Positions 26,709 to 35,255 of a DNA stretch of 64,000 nt are shown in pieces. The notes beneath the pieces were generated by a model that had not been told where the DNA came from, did no database searches, and worked only from the letters and a program-made list of their open reading frames with translations. The stretch is from an uncultured Psychroserpens sp. (lineage in GTDB: Bacteria; Bacteroidota; Bacteroidia; Flavobacteriales; Flavobacteriaceae), in the NCBI RefSeq assembly GCF_947492715.1, contig NZ_CANLNS010000003.1:333363-397362 (forward strand), written 5' to 3'. Position 1 is the stretch's first letter, and every line of letters starts with the position of its first letter. The translations under genes were made by a program, and so were the position numbers.

Positions 26709-27542
26709 ATGTCATTACACATCGAAATTTTAATATCTACAATGTTTAAAGAGGATCTAAGTTTCTTAGAGCCAATGTTTCAACATAATGATATTAACGA
26801 CTTTGATATTATTATTGTTAATCAAACTACCGAAGACAAATTTTTGACCTCTGAGAACTCCAAAATTAAAGTTATTAATTCTTTGGAACGTGGTTCACCA
26901 GCGAGTCGAAATTTGGCGATACAAAATGCTACAAAGGATATTTGCTTGATGTCTGATGATGATATTGTGTATCAATCCAATTTATTGAAAACAATAGAGA
27001 TGGCATATGCGAATTGCCCAGAAGCCTCTATGATTTCTTTTGAAGCTATTGATGAAGATGGACAATTATATACAAACTATTACCCCGAAGGAGAGCATAC
27101 TAAAGAAACGCTAAAGAGAATTTACACTTGGGTCATTACATTTAGAAGATCAGTTTTTAAAGAAGAACAGATTTACTTTAATCACTATTTTGGAGTTGGA
27201 TCTGTTTTTAAAGGTGTTACAGAGTACGTTTTTTTAAGAAATGCTTATGATAAGGGCTTGCTAATGCATCATGTGGCAGAGACCATAGTGATGCATCCCA
27301 ATGAAAGTTCGGGGAGGAGAATGGGTGGTGATAATGCCATATATGCCAGAGCAGCAATGCATCAAAGGTTTTATGGTAATTTGAGTTATCTTTGGCTCGT
27401 CAAGTATATCTTTTTTCTTGTAAGACACCGTTTTATTGCTTTTAAAGAGATTATTTATAAATTTTCCGTAGGAATTAAAGGCATTAAAATGTATAAGACG
27501 TTGAAATCTCAAGGTAAAATAGATGAACTCCATGAATATTGA
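26709..27542 (+). CDS. GT2 family glycosyltransferase
   Basis: A 277-residue GT-A enzyme. It shows the GT2 path: HIEILISTMFKEDLSFL start, ERGSPASRNLAIQNA and the metal-binding LMSDDDIVYQ (about residue 81-90). A C-terminal VRHRFIAFKE region may be membrane-associated. Its 3' end overlaps the FdtA-like gene by 20 nt, so both are on one transcript. Confidence 0.75.
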   Translation: MSLHIEILISTMFKEDLSFLEPMFQHNDINDFDIIIVNQTTEDKFLTSENSKIKVINSLERGSPASRNLAIQNATKDICLMSDDDIVYQSNLLKTIEMAYANCPEASMISFEAIDEDGQLYTNYYPEGEHTKETLKRIYTWVITFRRSVFKEEQIYFNHYFGVGSVFKGVTEYVFLRNAYDKGLLMHHVAETIVMHPNESSGRRMGGDNAIYARAAMHQRFYGNLSYLWLVKYIFFLVRHRFIAFKEIIYKFSVGIKGIKMYKTLKSQGKIDELHEY

Positions 27543-27927
27543 AATCATAAACATACCAAAAATCACTGATCCAAGAGGTAACCTAGCCGTCATTGAAAAA
27601 GATAATATTCCTTATGCAATAAAGAGAGTTTACTATTTATATGACGTACCTAGCGATGCCTACAGAGGAGGGCATGCACATAAAGATCAAATTGAACTTT
27701 TAATTGCTTTAAGTGGAAGTTTTGAAGTCGTCTTAGATGATGGGACAGTTAAGAAAAAAGTGATGCTAAATAAACCCGATAAAGGCTTGTTGATTCCTAC
27801 AGGAGTTTGGAGAGAACTTGAAAACTTTTCATCAGGAGCTATTTGTCTGGTTTTAGCCTCTGATAGTTTTGATGAATCTGATTATATCAGGAATTATAAA
27901 GACTTTAAGACTTATAAAGGTTTATAG
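27523..27927 (+). CDS. fdtA: FdtA/QdtA-like sugar 3,4-ketoisomerase (WxcM-like cupin)
   Basis: A 134-residue single-domain cupin. The signature YRGGHAHKDQIELLIALSGS, the strand FEVVLDDG and the KGLLIPTGVWRELENFS segment match dTDP-4-oxo-6-deoxyglucose-3,4-oxoisomerase (FdtA/QdtA). It would feed a 3-keto sugar to the DegT aminotransferase at 21176. The rmlA and rmlB genes needed to make the precursor are not in this window. Overlaps the upstream GT2 by 20 nt and the convergent GT2 by 16 nt. FdtA versus QdtA stereochemistry cannot be told by eye. Confidence 0.8.
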   Translation: MNSMNIEIINIPKITDPRGNLAVIEKDNIPYAIKRVYYLYDVPSDAYRGGHAHKDQIELLIALSGSFEVVLDDGTVKKKVMLNKPDKGLLIPTGVWRELENFSSGAICLVLASDSFDESDYIRNYKDFKTYKGL

Positions 27928-28835
27928 TATACTTTCTTACCGTTTAAACTTTTGATTTTTAAAAGCGAATTGATGACCCATTTTGGAACCATCAATAATA
28001 AATTTTGCTTCCAAGTAAGATTCTTGGGATTAATAGCATTTTTATAAAATTTAAAGGATGTTTTGTCATCATATAACTTACTAAATATAGCCAAAGTATA
28101 ACGGTTACGGTCTAAATACGTTTTTAGATGTAGGTTTTTTTTCTCTTCTTCATGATAACTATCATATTTGGGTTTGCCAGCTACACCCTTAATATTATTT
28201 GATAAACTATCACGATTGTAAACATAATAAACCAAAATTTTAGGACTAAACACAATAGGATAATGTAGGCCTACTCTAATCCAAAAATCAGTGTCTTCTC
28301 CAGAGGTGTAGTTCGTATTAAAAGGTCCAGTAGTAGCAATAATAGAGGTTTTAAAAACAACACTAGAACCAGAGAGTATCGCATGCTTTTTGCTAGCTTC
28401 AAAAAAATCTAAAATCAAGAGATCTTCGGTTAAACTGAAACTATAAGAAACAGGAATGTGTTTGCTATCATATTGATGAGCTATGGCACACGAAAATACT
28501 GCGTGATTAGGATGCGTTTTTATAGCATGTTCAATATGTTCTAAAAATTGCTTGTCCCAGATATCGTCACCATCTAAAAGCGCAATAAACTTACCTTTTG
28601 CAATATCAATACCTTTATTACGTGCATGCGAAGCGCCGAGGTTGTCCTGAATAATGATGTTTAGCCTTGAATCTTCAAATTCGTTTAATACCTGTAAACT
28701 CCCATCTGTAGAACCATCATTTACTACAATAATTTCAAAATCGTCAAAAGTCTGGTCAAGTACCGAATTTATGGTAGCGCCAATATACTTTTCCTTATTG
28801 TAAACCGAAATGATAACTGAAAAAAAGGGAGTCAT
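27912..28835 (-). CDS. GT2 family glycosyltransferase
   Basis: A 307-residue GT-A enzyme with canonical GT2 motifs: FSVIISVYNKEKYIGATINS, VNDGSTDGSL and the ALLDGDDIWD metal site (about residue 88-97), plus GEDTDFWIRVGL for the catalytic region. A -7 box (TATTTTTG) lies upstream on the minus strand. Transfers an unknown sugar in the locus. Confidence 0.85.
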   Translation of the reverse strand: MTPFFSVIISVYNKEKYIGATINSVLDQTFDDFEIIVVNDGSTDGSLQVLNEFEDSRLNIIIQDNLGASHARNKGIDIAKGKFIALLDGDDIWDKQFLEHIEHAIKTHPNHAVFSCAIAHQYDSKHIPVSYSFSLTEDLLILDFFEASKKHAILSGSSVVFKTSIIATTGPFNTNYTSGEDTDFWIRVGLHYPIVFSPKILVYYVYNRDSLSNNIKGVAGKPKYDSYHEEEKKNLHLKTYLDRNRYTLAIFSKLYDDKTSFKFYKNAINPKNLTWKQNLLLMVPKWVINSLLKIKSLNGKKVYYKPL

Positions 28836-28863
28836 AGTTGAAAATCTTCACGACATAATCATC

Positions 28864-28871
28864 CAAAAATA
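28864..28871 (-). promoter_or_regulatory. Candidate -7 box of the GT2 gene at 27912
   Basis: On the minus strand TATTTTTG matches TAnnTTTG, with a TTG 23 nt further upstream (28895-28897). It lies 28 nt before the start codon. Confidence 0.4.
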
Positions 28872-29042
28872 GTAAATATTATGCCAACATATTTCAATAA
28901 TTTACAAAGACAGAAATATCTTACAAATAATTACAGAAAAATCGTAACTAGTAATTGATTGTCAATAATTTAACACTAAATTTATGATATTTTAATTGTA
29001 AGTTTTTACCTTCATTGATATTAACTTTAAATCTATTATATC

Positions 29043-29849
29043 ATGAAAAAATTATTATGTATGGCAGTATTTGCCGGATTTTTAACAACAAACGCTCAAA
29101 ATACCTTTCCTGTGCCTACAGGAAATGTAGGTATAGGCACATTAACGCCATCCGAAGCTTTGGAAGTTGTAGGGACTGTTAAAGCTAAATTTGCTTTTTT
29201 TAATAATTCTCTCCCCGATGGGACAATTTTTATAGATGCTGCAGACAGAGGTGCACAAACACAATTGCTTGGGGCAGGGACCGACTCTAATGGTCAACCT
29301 TTAATGGCTTTTTTCGATTTCCCTCAATCTAATATTGATGCTAAAGCTACAATTTGGTTTCATTTAGAAGATAGAAATGATGCCGCGAGATTACGATTTA
29401 TAGCCCAAGCTAATGGTGCAACTAATTATAAAATTTACAATAAAAGTCAGGAGTTTGTATATTCCTTATATGAAAACAGTGATAATGTTTATGTACAAAT
29501 GCCAAAAGAGAACTCTTATGTTACTATAGGAACTAATTCTTTTAACGATAATGGTGAATTGTATAACCTAACAGTTAATGGTAAGGTAAGGGCGCATTCG
29601 GTGAAAGTCTATACTGATTGGGCTGACTATGTGTTTGAAGAGGATTACAATTTGCCGACTTTAGAAGAGGTTGAAAAGCATATAAAGACACATGGCCATT
29701 TAAAAGACATACCTAGTGCAGCGGAAGTCGAAGATAATGGTATTGAGTTAGGTGAGATGAACAAACTTCTACTTCAAAAAATCGAAGAATTAACACTTTA
29801 CACTATTGAGCTTAAAAAGGAGATAGACGAATTAAAAGCTAAAAAGTAA
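29043..29849 (+). CDS. Secreted coiled-coil protein with VGIGT-x-x-P repeat start
   Basis: A 268-residue protein with a signal peptide (MKKLLCMAVFAGFLTTNAQ). The N-terminus has the phrase GNVGIGTLTPSEALEVVGTV found in many Bacteroidota tail-fibre-like surface proteins. The C-terminus (YTDWADYVFEEDYNLPTLEE, then NGIELGEMNKLLLQKIEEL) ends in a lysine/glutamate coiled coil. Such proteins are common in flavobacteria but lack an assigned function. It is followed after 1 nt by the metalloprotease, so the two are made together. Confidence 0.75.
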   Translation: MKKLLCMAVFAGFLTTNAQNTFPVPTGNVGIGTLTPSEALEVVGTVKAKFAFFNNSLPDGTIFIDAADRGAQTQLLGAGTDSNGQPLMAFFDFPQSNIDAKATIWFHLEDRNDAARLRFIAQANGATNYKIYNKSQEFVYSLYENSDNVYVQMPKENSYVTIGTNSFNDNGELYNLTVNGKVRAHSVKVYTDWADYVFEEDYNLPTLEEVEKHIKTHGHLKDIPSAAEVEDNGIELGEMNKLLLQKIEELTLYTIELKKEIDELKAKK

Positions 29850-29850
29850 A

Positions 29851-31707
29851 ATGAAATTAAAGCGTAAAATAAAAACTATAGGTGTCTTAATTATTTCATT
29901 GATATTTAGTTTTTCAATGTGGGCACAAGATAGAATTAATAAGAAAACAGTGGTAGATCTGTTTGAGGTAGATAAAAATTCTAGCTTAAGAGATAAATAC
30001 ATTACTGATGATATTGACGGTGAAATATTGAGCTTAAATCAACAAAAATTATTAGAATTAATAAATAGTGATTTGAATTCATTTGTTTTAAAAGTACCAG
30101 TTCAAGATCGAATAATTGAATTGAATTTGAAAAGATCTAATTTTATTGTTGATGGCGCCAAAGGAAAAACCACGCACAGTAAATTTGAAACAAAGTTAAT
30201 GGGAAGAGGAGCCCATTTTTGGGGTCATGTAGAAGATGATAAATATAGTGGAGCCATTATAGCGTTCTCATTTTATAAGGATCAAGTATATGGCTTTTTG
30301 TCTTCACAATATGGAAATTACAGTTTACATAAACTCAATGAAAAATCTGATAATTATGCTTTTTATAAATACAAAGAAGAAGTTAACGATTTTGAATGTG
30401 CCACGGATACAAATGGTTTTCCTAAGAAAGACAGTAACGCTTTTCAATTAGAAAATAGTAATGTCTCTCAAAGTGCATTAGATTATCCATTGGAAATTTC
30501 CATGAATGCCAATAACTGTGTTATTAATAACCCTTTTATGGGAAATGGGTCGATAACACATTCCATAGACTACATATTAAGTCATTTTAATCTCTATTCA
30601 TTAATATTTGCTAATGAAGAGGTGTCCATAAAAATTTCTGAAATTGTACTAGAAGATTCAGTTCCAAATGGTACAGGTCAAGAAGTTTGTTTATTTGGTG
30701 TAAATGCATCTACAGATTTTTACGGACCAGGTATGACTTTTAGTGGAGGAAATTGCCCTCCAAGTGGAACTACGCATTATCTTCAGCAATTTCAGGATAT
30801 CTTGGGCAATTCATATGTTGGTGATTATGCCTATATGTATGTGGGAAGCAGCTGCCGCGCTTCAGGCAGGGCTGCTACTATTGGCGCATTTTGTAATGCA
30901 CCTAAAACATCAAGAATGGGAGTAGGATTAGCTCCTAATGCCTTGTTAGATGACCACCCACTTCCTGATTATTTTCATCGATTAAATATTTTTCCGCATG
31001 AAATAGGCCATTTGTTAGGTGCTGTTCATACTTTTTGTTCTTCTACACCTTATTACAACATCATGTTATCCGGAGGAGGAAGTTGTTTCGATGTTGACAA
31101 AGATTTTAGAAGAGGATTTGGTGTAGCTCGTGGTAACACAATTAGAAACAATATATTAAATAATATGACTTGTTTTAATGAAAGTAATTCATGTGAACAA
31201 GACGATCTTTATATTTTTCATAGAATTGAAGATTTAGGGAGTGTTGATTACGCAGCTTTTTATAAAGCAACAAATATAGTTGCAGATAATCTAATACTAA
31301 ACAATTCTGAAGCCTTATATACTGCTGAAGCGGCTATTGAGCTTATTCCAGGGTTTGAGGTAGAAGAGAACTCAGAATTTGAAGCTAGAATAGAAGCATG
31401 TAATAACGGAGCTAGTAGAATTGGAGTAGATCCTATTTCTAATAATGATGTCAGTGGGATTGCTATACTAATTTCTCCAACAGCAATTGAAGATATTGTC
31501 AATGTCGAGAATAAAAGTATTGAAGGTGTTGAGATGTCATCTATCAAGGTTTACAACCTTATAGGAACGGAGGTATTTAAGCTAAATGGTATAAAAGAAA
31601 GAAAAGCTAACTTAGATTTGAGTCATTTATCAAAAGGCTTTTATGTGGTAAAAATATCGGCAACTAATGGAAATGTATTACACACTCAAAAAATAATAAA
31701 AAAGTAA
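29851..31707 (+). CDS. Secreted M12-type zinc metalloprotease with T9SS sorting domain
   Basis: A 618-residue protein: signal peptide (to about residue 25), pro-region, catalytic domain and C-terminal sorting domain. The zinc site is HEIGHLLGAVH (His383, Glu384, His387, His393), with a downstream Met-turn (YNIML), as in reprolysin-type metzincins. After this comes a PGF-x-x-x-x-x-SEFEARIEAC linker and a type A T9SS domain with IKVYNLIGTEVF and LSKGFYVVKI. It is exported by the Por system. Coupled to the preceding coiled-coil gene; located inside the glycan locus. Confidence 0.88.
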   Translation: MKLKRKIKTIGVLIISLIFSFSMWAQDRINKKTVVDLFEVDKNSSLRDKYITDDIDGEILSLNQQKLLELINSDLNSFVLKVPVQDRIIELNLKRSNFIVDGAKGKTTHSKFETKLMGRGAHFWGHVEDDKYSGAIIAFSFYKDQVYGFLSSQYGNYSLHKLNEKSDNYAFYKYKEEVNDFECATDTNGFPKKDSNAFQLENSNVSQSALDYPLEISMNANNCVINNPFMGNGSITHSIDYILSHFNLYSLIFANEEVSIKISEIVLEDSVPNGTGQEVCLFGVNASTDFYGPGMTFSGGNCPPSGTTHYLQQFQDILGNSYVGDYAYMYVGSSCRASGRAATIGAFCNAPKTSRMGVGLAPNALLDDHPLPDYFHRLNIFPHEIGHLLGAVHTFCSSTPYYNIMLSGGGSCFDVDKDFRRGFGVARGNTIRNNILNNMTCFNESNSCEQDDLYIFHRIEDLGSVDYAAFYKATNIVADNLILNNSEALYTAEAAIELIPGFEVEENSEFEARIEACNNGASRIGVDPISNNDVSGIAILISPTAIEDIVNVENKSIEGVEMSSIKVYNLIGTEVFKLNGIKERKANLDLSHLSKGFYVVKISATNGNVLHTQKIIKK

Positions 31708-31728
31708 ATTTTCTTTGATAAGAATACT

Positions 31729-31756
31729 AAAAGGTCGTAATTAATTACGGCCTTTT
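31729..31756. terminator. Bidirectional terminator between convergent genes
   Basis: AAAAGGTCGTAATTAATTACGGCCTTTT is a near-perfect palindrome (one G-T pair) with A and T tracts on both sides. It serves the metalloprotease (plus) and the GT2 (minus), whose stop codon lies inside the stem. Confidence 0.8.
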
Positions 31757-32649
31757 TCTTTTACATCGTGATAACACAAGTAACTCAGTTTATATAACTG
31801 CAAACCAAACATGCTTGGTGTTTTACCCAATAAATTAGTGTGAAACCGGTTTTTGAATCGTTTAAAAATCCAAGAAAAAAGAAGATTCAGTTTCCACTGC
31901 TTTAGTGTTCTATACACTACAATTAGGCTGTTCTCGGTTGAGTTAATTAAACCTTCCTTATCTAATGCTAATAAAGTGTCTACAGATTGCTCTACTTTTT
32001 TGAGATAAGAGGCATTAGGTTCTAATCCCAAATGAAAAACTTCATTATTAATATGAACGATAAGCACTTTTTTGGTTTTTAAAAGCGATCCAAAGTAATT
32101 ATCGTAACCATAGCCTTTATAGGTGATTTGAGAATTTATCTGTTTAAACAGTATCTTCTTAATTAGGAAATTTGCCGAAATCGTAATTTTATATGGTTTT
32201 TTATTTCGAATTGCCGCATCAACTTGCTCTTTAGACTTTCCGTAGGTCCAACGCAACACAAGATGGTCATCAGGTCGTTCTTTTTTATAAGCAAAACCGC
32301 CATAAACGGCATCGTATTCAGCATTTATAAACACCAAATAATCTTTAATGAATGTCTCCGATTTTGGGACGACATCTGCATCTAAAAATAAAAGCCAATC
32401 AAATGAGGCCTGTTCTGCTAAACGTTGCCTCACTGCCACTCTTCCCACATTATTTGATGCTACGTGATATGTAGTATGACTTAGGCTTGCTACGTTAGAG
32501 TTGGTCGTACCAATATCGTCTTGAGAACCATCGTCCATACAGATAATTTCAAAGACGACATTTGCAGAAATCAGCTGCTCATGAAGGCTGTTCACTAGCA
32601 GTCTTATATCGTAATTGTAAACAGGAATGAGTACAGAAAGCATAGACAT
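31741..32649 (-). CDS. GT2 family glycosyltransferase
   Basis: A 302-residue GT-A enzyme: SVLIPVYNYDIRLLVNSL, CMDDGSQDD, VGRVAVRQRLAEQA and LLFLDADVVPKSE (metal site, about residue 92). A basic C-terminal region (RFKNRFHTN) may bind membrane. It faces the metalloprotease gene, sharing its terminator, and is divergent from the beta-helix gene with a promoter box TATTTTTG at 32661-32668. Confidence 0.82.
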   Translation of the reverse strand: MSMLSVLIPVYNYDIRLLVNSLHEQLISANVVFEIICMDDGSQDDIGTTNSNVASLSHTTYHVASNNVGRVAVRQRLAEQASFDWLLFLDADVVPKSETFIKDYLVFINAEYDAVYGGFAYKKERPDDHLVLRWTYGKSKEQVDAAIRNKKPYKITISANFLIKKILFKQINSQITYKGYGYDNYFGSLLKTKKVLIVHINNEVFHLGLEPNASYLKKVEQSVDTLLALDKEGLINSTENSLIVVYRTLKQWKLNLLFSWIFKRFKNRFHTNLLGKTPSMFGLQLYKLSYLCYHDVKEKGRN

Positions 32650-32660
32650 ACGTTATTATT

Positions 32661-32668
32661 CAAAAATA
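32661..32668 (-). promoter_or_regulatory. Candidate -7 box of the GT2 gene at 31741
   Basis: Minus-strand TATTTTTG ends 11 nt before the start codon (32649), giving a leader of only a few bases. Paired with a divergent TATTTTTG at 32701. Confidence 0.4.
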
Positions 32669-32700
32669 CACTTTTTATGGTATTAACTATTTCGAATACT

Positions 32701-32708
32701 TATTTTTG
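32701..32708 (+). promoter_or_regulatory. Candidate -7 box of the beta-helix gene
   Basis: TATTTTTG lies within the ORF-track extension of the beta-helix gene and supports the later ATG (32734) as the true start. Confidence 0.4.
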
Positions 32709-32733
32709 GTATAGTAATTGGAATTACAAATTT

Positions 32734-34356
32734 ATGATACAACGTTTACTCTATATTTTATGTTGCTTTGTTGGGCTTTATGCTAGTGCCCAACAAGAAT
32801 TTCATGTGTTTCCAATAGATCACAAAAGTACACCTGGAACTCAAAATGGTACAGGGCATATAGATAATCCCTGGGATCTTCAAACGGCGATACAGCAAAA
32901 AACAAAGATTACCTCTGGCGATACTATTTGGCTGCATGAAGGTATCTATAATGGCCGATTTGTAAGCACGCTCCAAAGTCTTACCCCTAAATCATTTATA
33001 ACGGTTGCAGCTTTTAAAGACGATAAAGTGGTTTTAAACGGAAATGTGCCGTCGTCAAAAACATCTGTTTTAGAGGTGAGAGGCCAGCAAATTATGTTTA
33101 AAGATTTTGAGATTACGTTTTTGGGTAACTTTTGGAGAAATGCGACAGTCGAAGGCTTTAAAAGTGTATCCGGAATTTCCCATAATAGTGGTATAGATTG
33201 TAAGTTTGTAAATCTTAAAATTCATAATAATCCAGGTTCTGGAATAGGCTCATGGAAACGTGCTGGTGGATCAGAAATTCTGGATTGTATAATATATAAC
33301 AACGGATATATTACCAAAAAAGGAAAAGGTGGTGGTGTTGGTATTTATGTTCAAAATGCCTCAGATGAAATGAGAATTATTGAAAATAATATCATCTTCA
33401 ATAATTTCTATAAAGGCGTACAAATATGGTCCGCAAATAAAAAGGCAAAGGAGTCCTTTGTGAAAAACGTTGAATTAAAAAATAATGCAATTTTTAATAA
33501 TGGATCTCCGGCAGGCACTTTTAAAGATAATGTGATTGTTGGATCTGGAGACAGAAATGGTGTCAATAACCCTAAACATATTAGAATCTTTAATAATGTG
33601 TTATATCATAATACTAAGGTGTCCGACGGACAAGTGAGTGGAGATGGCGCTTCATTAACTTTAGGGTTTCATAAAAATGCACCAATTGAAGATGTTATTG
33701 CGCGAAACAACATTGTTATTGGTAGAAATAATGCACTTCGGATTTTACACGCAAAATCATTGATATTTGAGAATAATATGGCGTACTGTGGTTATCTGCA
33801 TTTAGAATCTTCGGTTTTGGAACATATTAAAAATTGGGATTTTAAAGATAACACCTACTACACCAAGAAGCAATCGAGTTTTAGAGTTTTAAAGGACAAA
33901 GACTATAGTATTGAACGGTGGCGATCTGATTTTGGATTAGATCAAAACAGTACATGGAAACAGGTTAATACTTATGACTTTGAACCAGTTGCAAGGCTTA
34001 CTAAATATAAGTCTAGAGATCGCACCTATAAAGTAACGGCACTCGATGAAAATGGAGATCCTGTGCTTACAAAGTTCTCAGGCCTTGGTTTGAAACCAGG
34101 AATGACCTATTCTATTTATGATGTTGAAAATTTAGATACAGTTTTAAAGTCGGGTACACTTTCTGACGATTTTGTCATTACATTTCCTATGCAACAAAAG
34201 GAATTTATTAAGCCGCTTCATAATACAAAAGCACGTAAAACATTATCTAATTTTGGTGTGTTTATTATAGAGTTTAATACAGAGGCAACGACAGAAGTTC
34301 CAGTCAAAAAAAAGGATAACGCATTTAAACGATTTTTTAAATGGTTAGGTTTTTAA
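32734..34356 (+). CDS. Secreted right-handed parallel beta-helix protein
   Basis: The start is placed at ATG 32734, giving a clean signal peptide (MIQRLLYILCCFVGLYASAQ); the track start at 32677 would put 19 odd residues ahead of it. The 540-residue protein has pectin-lyase-like coils: repeated N-N and I-x-x-N-x-I turns such as IIENNIIFNNFYKGVQIWSA and RIFNNVLYHNT. This fold is typical of polysaccharide lyases, epimerases and NosD-like proteins. It may trim or modify the exported polysaccharide. The stop overlaps the convergent ftsE stop (TTAA). Confidence 0.72.
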   Translation: MIQRLLYILCCFVGLYASAQQEFHVFPIDHKSTPGTQNGTGHIDNPWDLQTAIQQKTKITSGDTIWLHEGIYNGRFVSTLQSLTPKSFITVAAFKDDKVVLNGNVPSSKTSVLEVRGQQIMFKDFEITFLGNFWRNATVEGFKSVSGISHNSGIDCKFVNLKIHNNPGSGIGSWKRAGGSEILDCIIYNNGYITKKGKGGGVGIYVQNASDEMRIIENNIIFNNFYKGVQIWSANKKAKESFVKNVELKNNAIFNNGSPAGTFKDNVIVGSGDRNGVNNPKHIRIFNNVLYHNTKVSDGQVSGDGASLTLGFHKNAPIEDVIARNNIVIGRNNALRILHAKSLIFENNMAYCGYLHLESSVLEHIKNWDFKDNTYYTKKQSSFRVLKDKDYSIERWRSDFGLDQNSTWKQVNTYDFEPVARLTKYKSRDRTYKVTALDENGDPVLTKFSGLGLKPGMTYSIYDVENLDTVLKSGTLSDDFVITFPMQQKEFIKPLHNTKARKTLSNFGVFIIEFNTEATTEVPVKKKDNAFKRFFKWLGF

Positions 34357-35036
34357 CCCTTACGTTGTACCACTTCAAACACCTTGTTTTCATCACATTT
34401 TAAGGTCTTACTAGGATATTTCAGTAAAAGCGCATAATCATGTGTAGCCATTAAAATAGTGTTGCCATTTTTATTAATATCAAGCAATACCTCCATGACT
34501 TCGATACTCGTTTGCGGATCTAAATTTCCTGTAGGCTCATCGGCTAGAATAAGCTCAGGGTCGTTCAATAAAGCTCTGGCAATAGCAATACGCTGTTGTT
34601 CACCTCCAGATAACTCATGTGGGAATTTGAAACCTTTAGTTTTCATAGCCACTTTATCTAAAACGGTTTCAATACGTTCGCTAATTTTAGTCTTGTCTTT
34701 CCATCCAGTAGCTTTTAAAACAAATTCAAGATTACCGTTTATGGTTCTATCTGGGAGTAATTTAAAATCTTGGAAGACAATACCCAATTTTCGTCTTAAA
34801 AAAGGGATATCCTTCTCCTTCATGGTTCTTAAATCGTAATCCACAACATGACCTTCGCCTTCTGTTAATTCTAGATCACCATAAAGTGTTTTCATAAAAC
34901 TACTTTTACCACTTCCAGTTTTACCGATGAGGTAGACAAAGTCGCCTTTGTTCATTTCAAAATTCACATCGGATAAGACCATGCTATCCCCTTGATAGAT
35001 AGAAGCATTTTTAAGTTGTAAAATAGTTTCAGACAT
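34353..35036 (-). CDS. ftsE: FtsE-type ABC transporter ATP-binding protein
   Basis: A 227-residue ABC ATPase. Walker A is IGKTGSGKSS (about 37-46), Q-loop VFQDFKLLPD, signature ELSGGEQQRIAIARALL (142-) and Walker B LILADEPTGNLD. The DFKLLPDRTINGNLEF segment is characteristic of FtsE, which with FtsX regulates cell-wall hydrolases at division. No ftsX is next to it here, as is common in Bacteroidota. Convergent with the beta-helix gene, sharing the stop bases TTAA. Confidence 0.85.
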   Translation of the reverse strand: MSETILQLKNASIYQGDSMVLSDVNFEMNKGDFVYLIGKTGSGKSSFMKTLYGDLELTEGEGHVVDYDLRTMKEKDIPFLRRKLGIVFQDFKLLPDRTINGNLEFVLKATGWKDKTKISERIETVLDKVAMKTKGFKFPHELSGGEQQRIAIARALLNDPELILADEPTGNLDPQTSIEVMEVLLDINKNGNTILMATHDYALLLKYPSKTLKCDENKVFEVVQRKG

Positions 35037-35200
35037 AATTTAAATACGCATTTAAATGAAATGTAAATGTATTATAAAAACTAGCAACTACCAATAGCCA
35101 AAAACTAAATTCTAGATTGCTTTAGATGAAACGTAAACTGTAACATAATCTTGTGTAAAGAGTCTGTTTAATAAGTTCGTGTATAATTATAGCACGATTC

Positions 35201-35233
35201 TTGCGTTATAGGAAAGAGATAAATTATCTTTGA
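35201..35233 (+). promoter_or_regulatory. Promoter of the TPR gene
   Basis: TTG (35201-35203), 22-nt spacer and TATCTTTG (35226-35233), the same spacing as the typA promoter. The ATG follows 22 nt later. Confidence 0.65.
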
Positions 35234-35255
35234 CATCAATTAAAAATCGAACTTA

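Noticed and set aside
28836-29042. AT-rich region between divergent genes considered as an origin or attachment site
   Set aside because: Only promoter-like boxes were found; no repeated iterons or direct repeats.
13887-34356. Glycan locus considered as a genomic island
   Set aside because: No integrase, transposase, tRNA or direct repeats at its edges, and base composition looks like the surroundings by eye.
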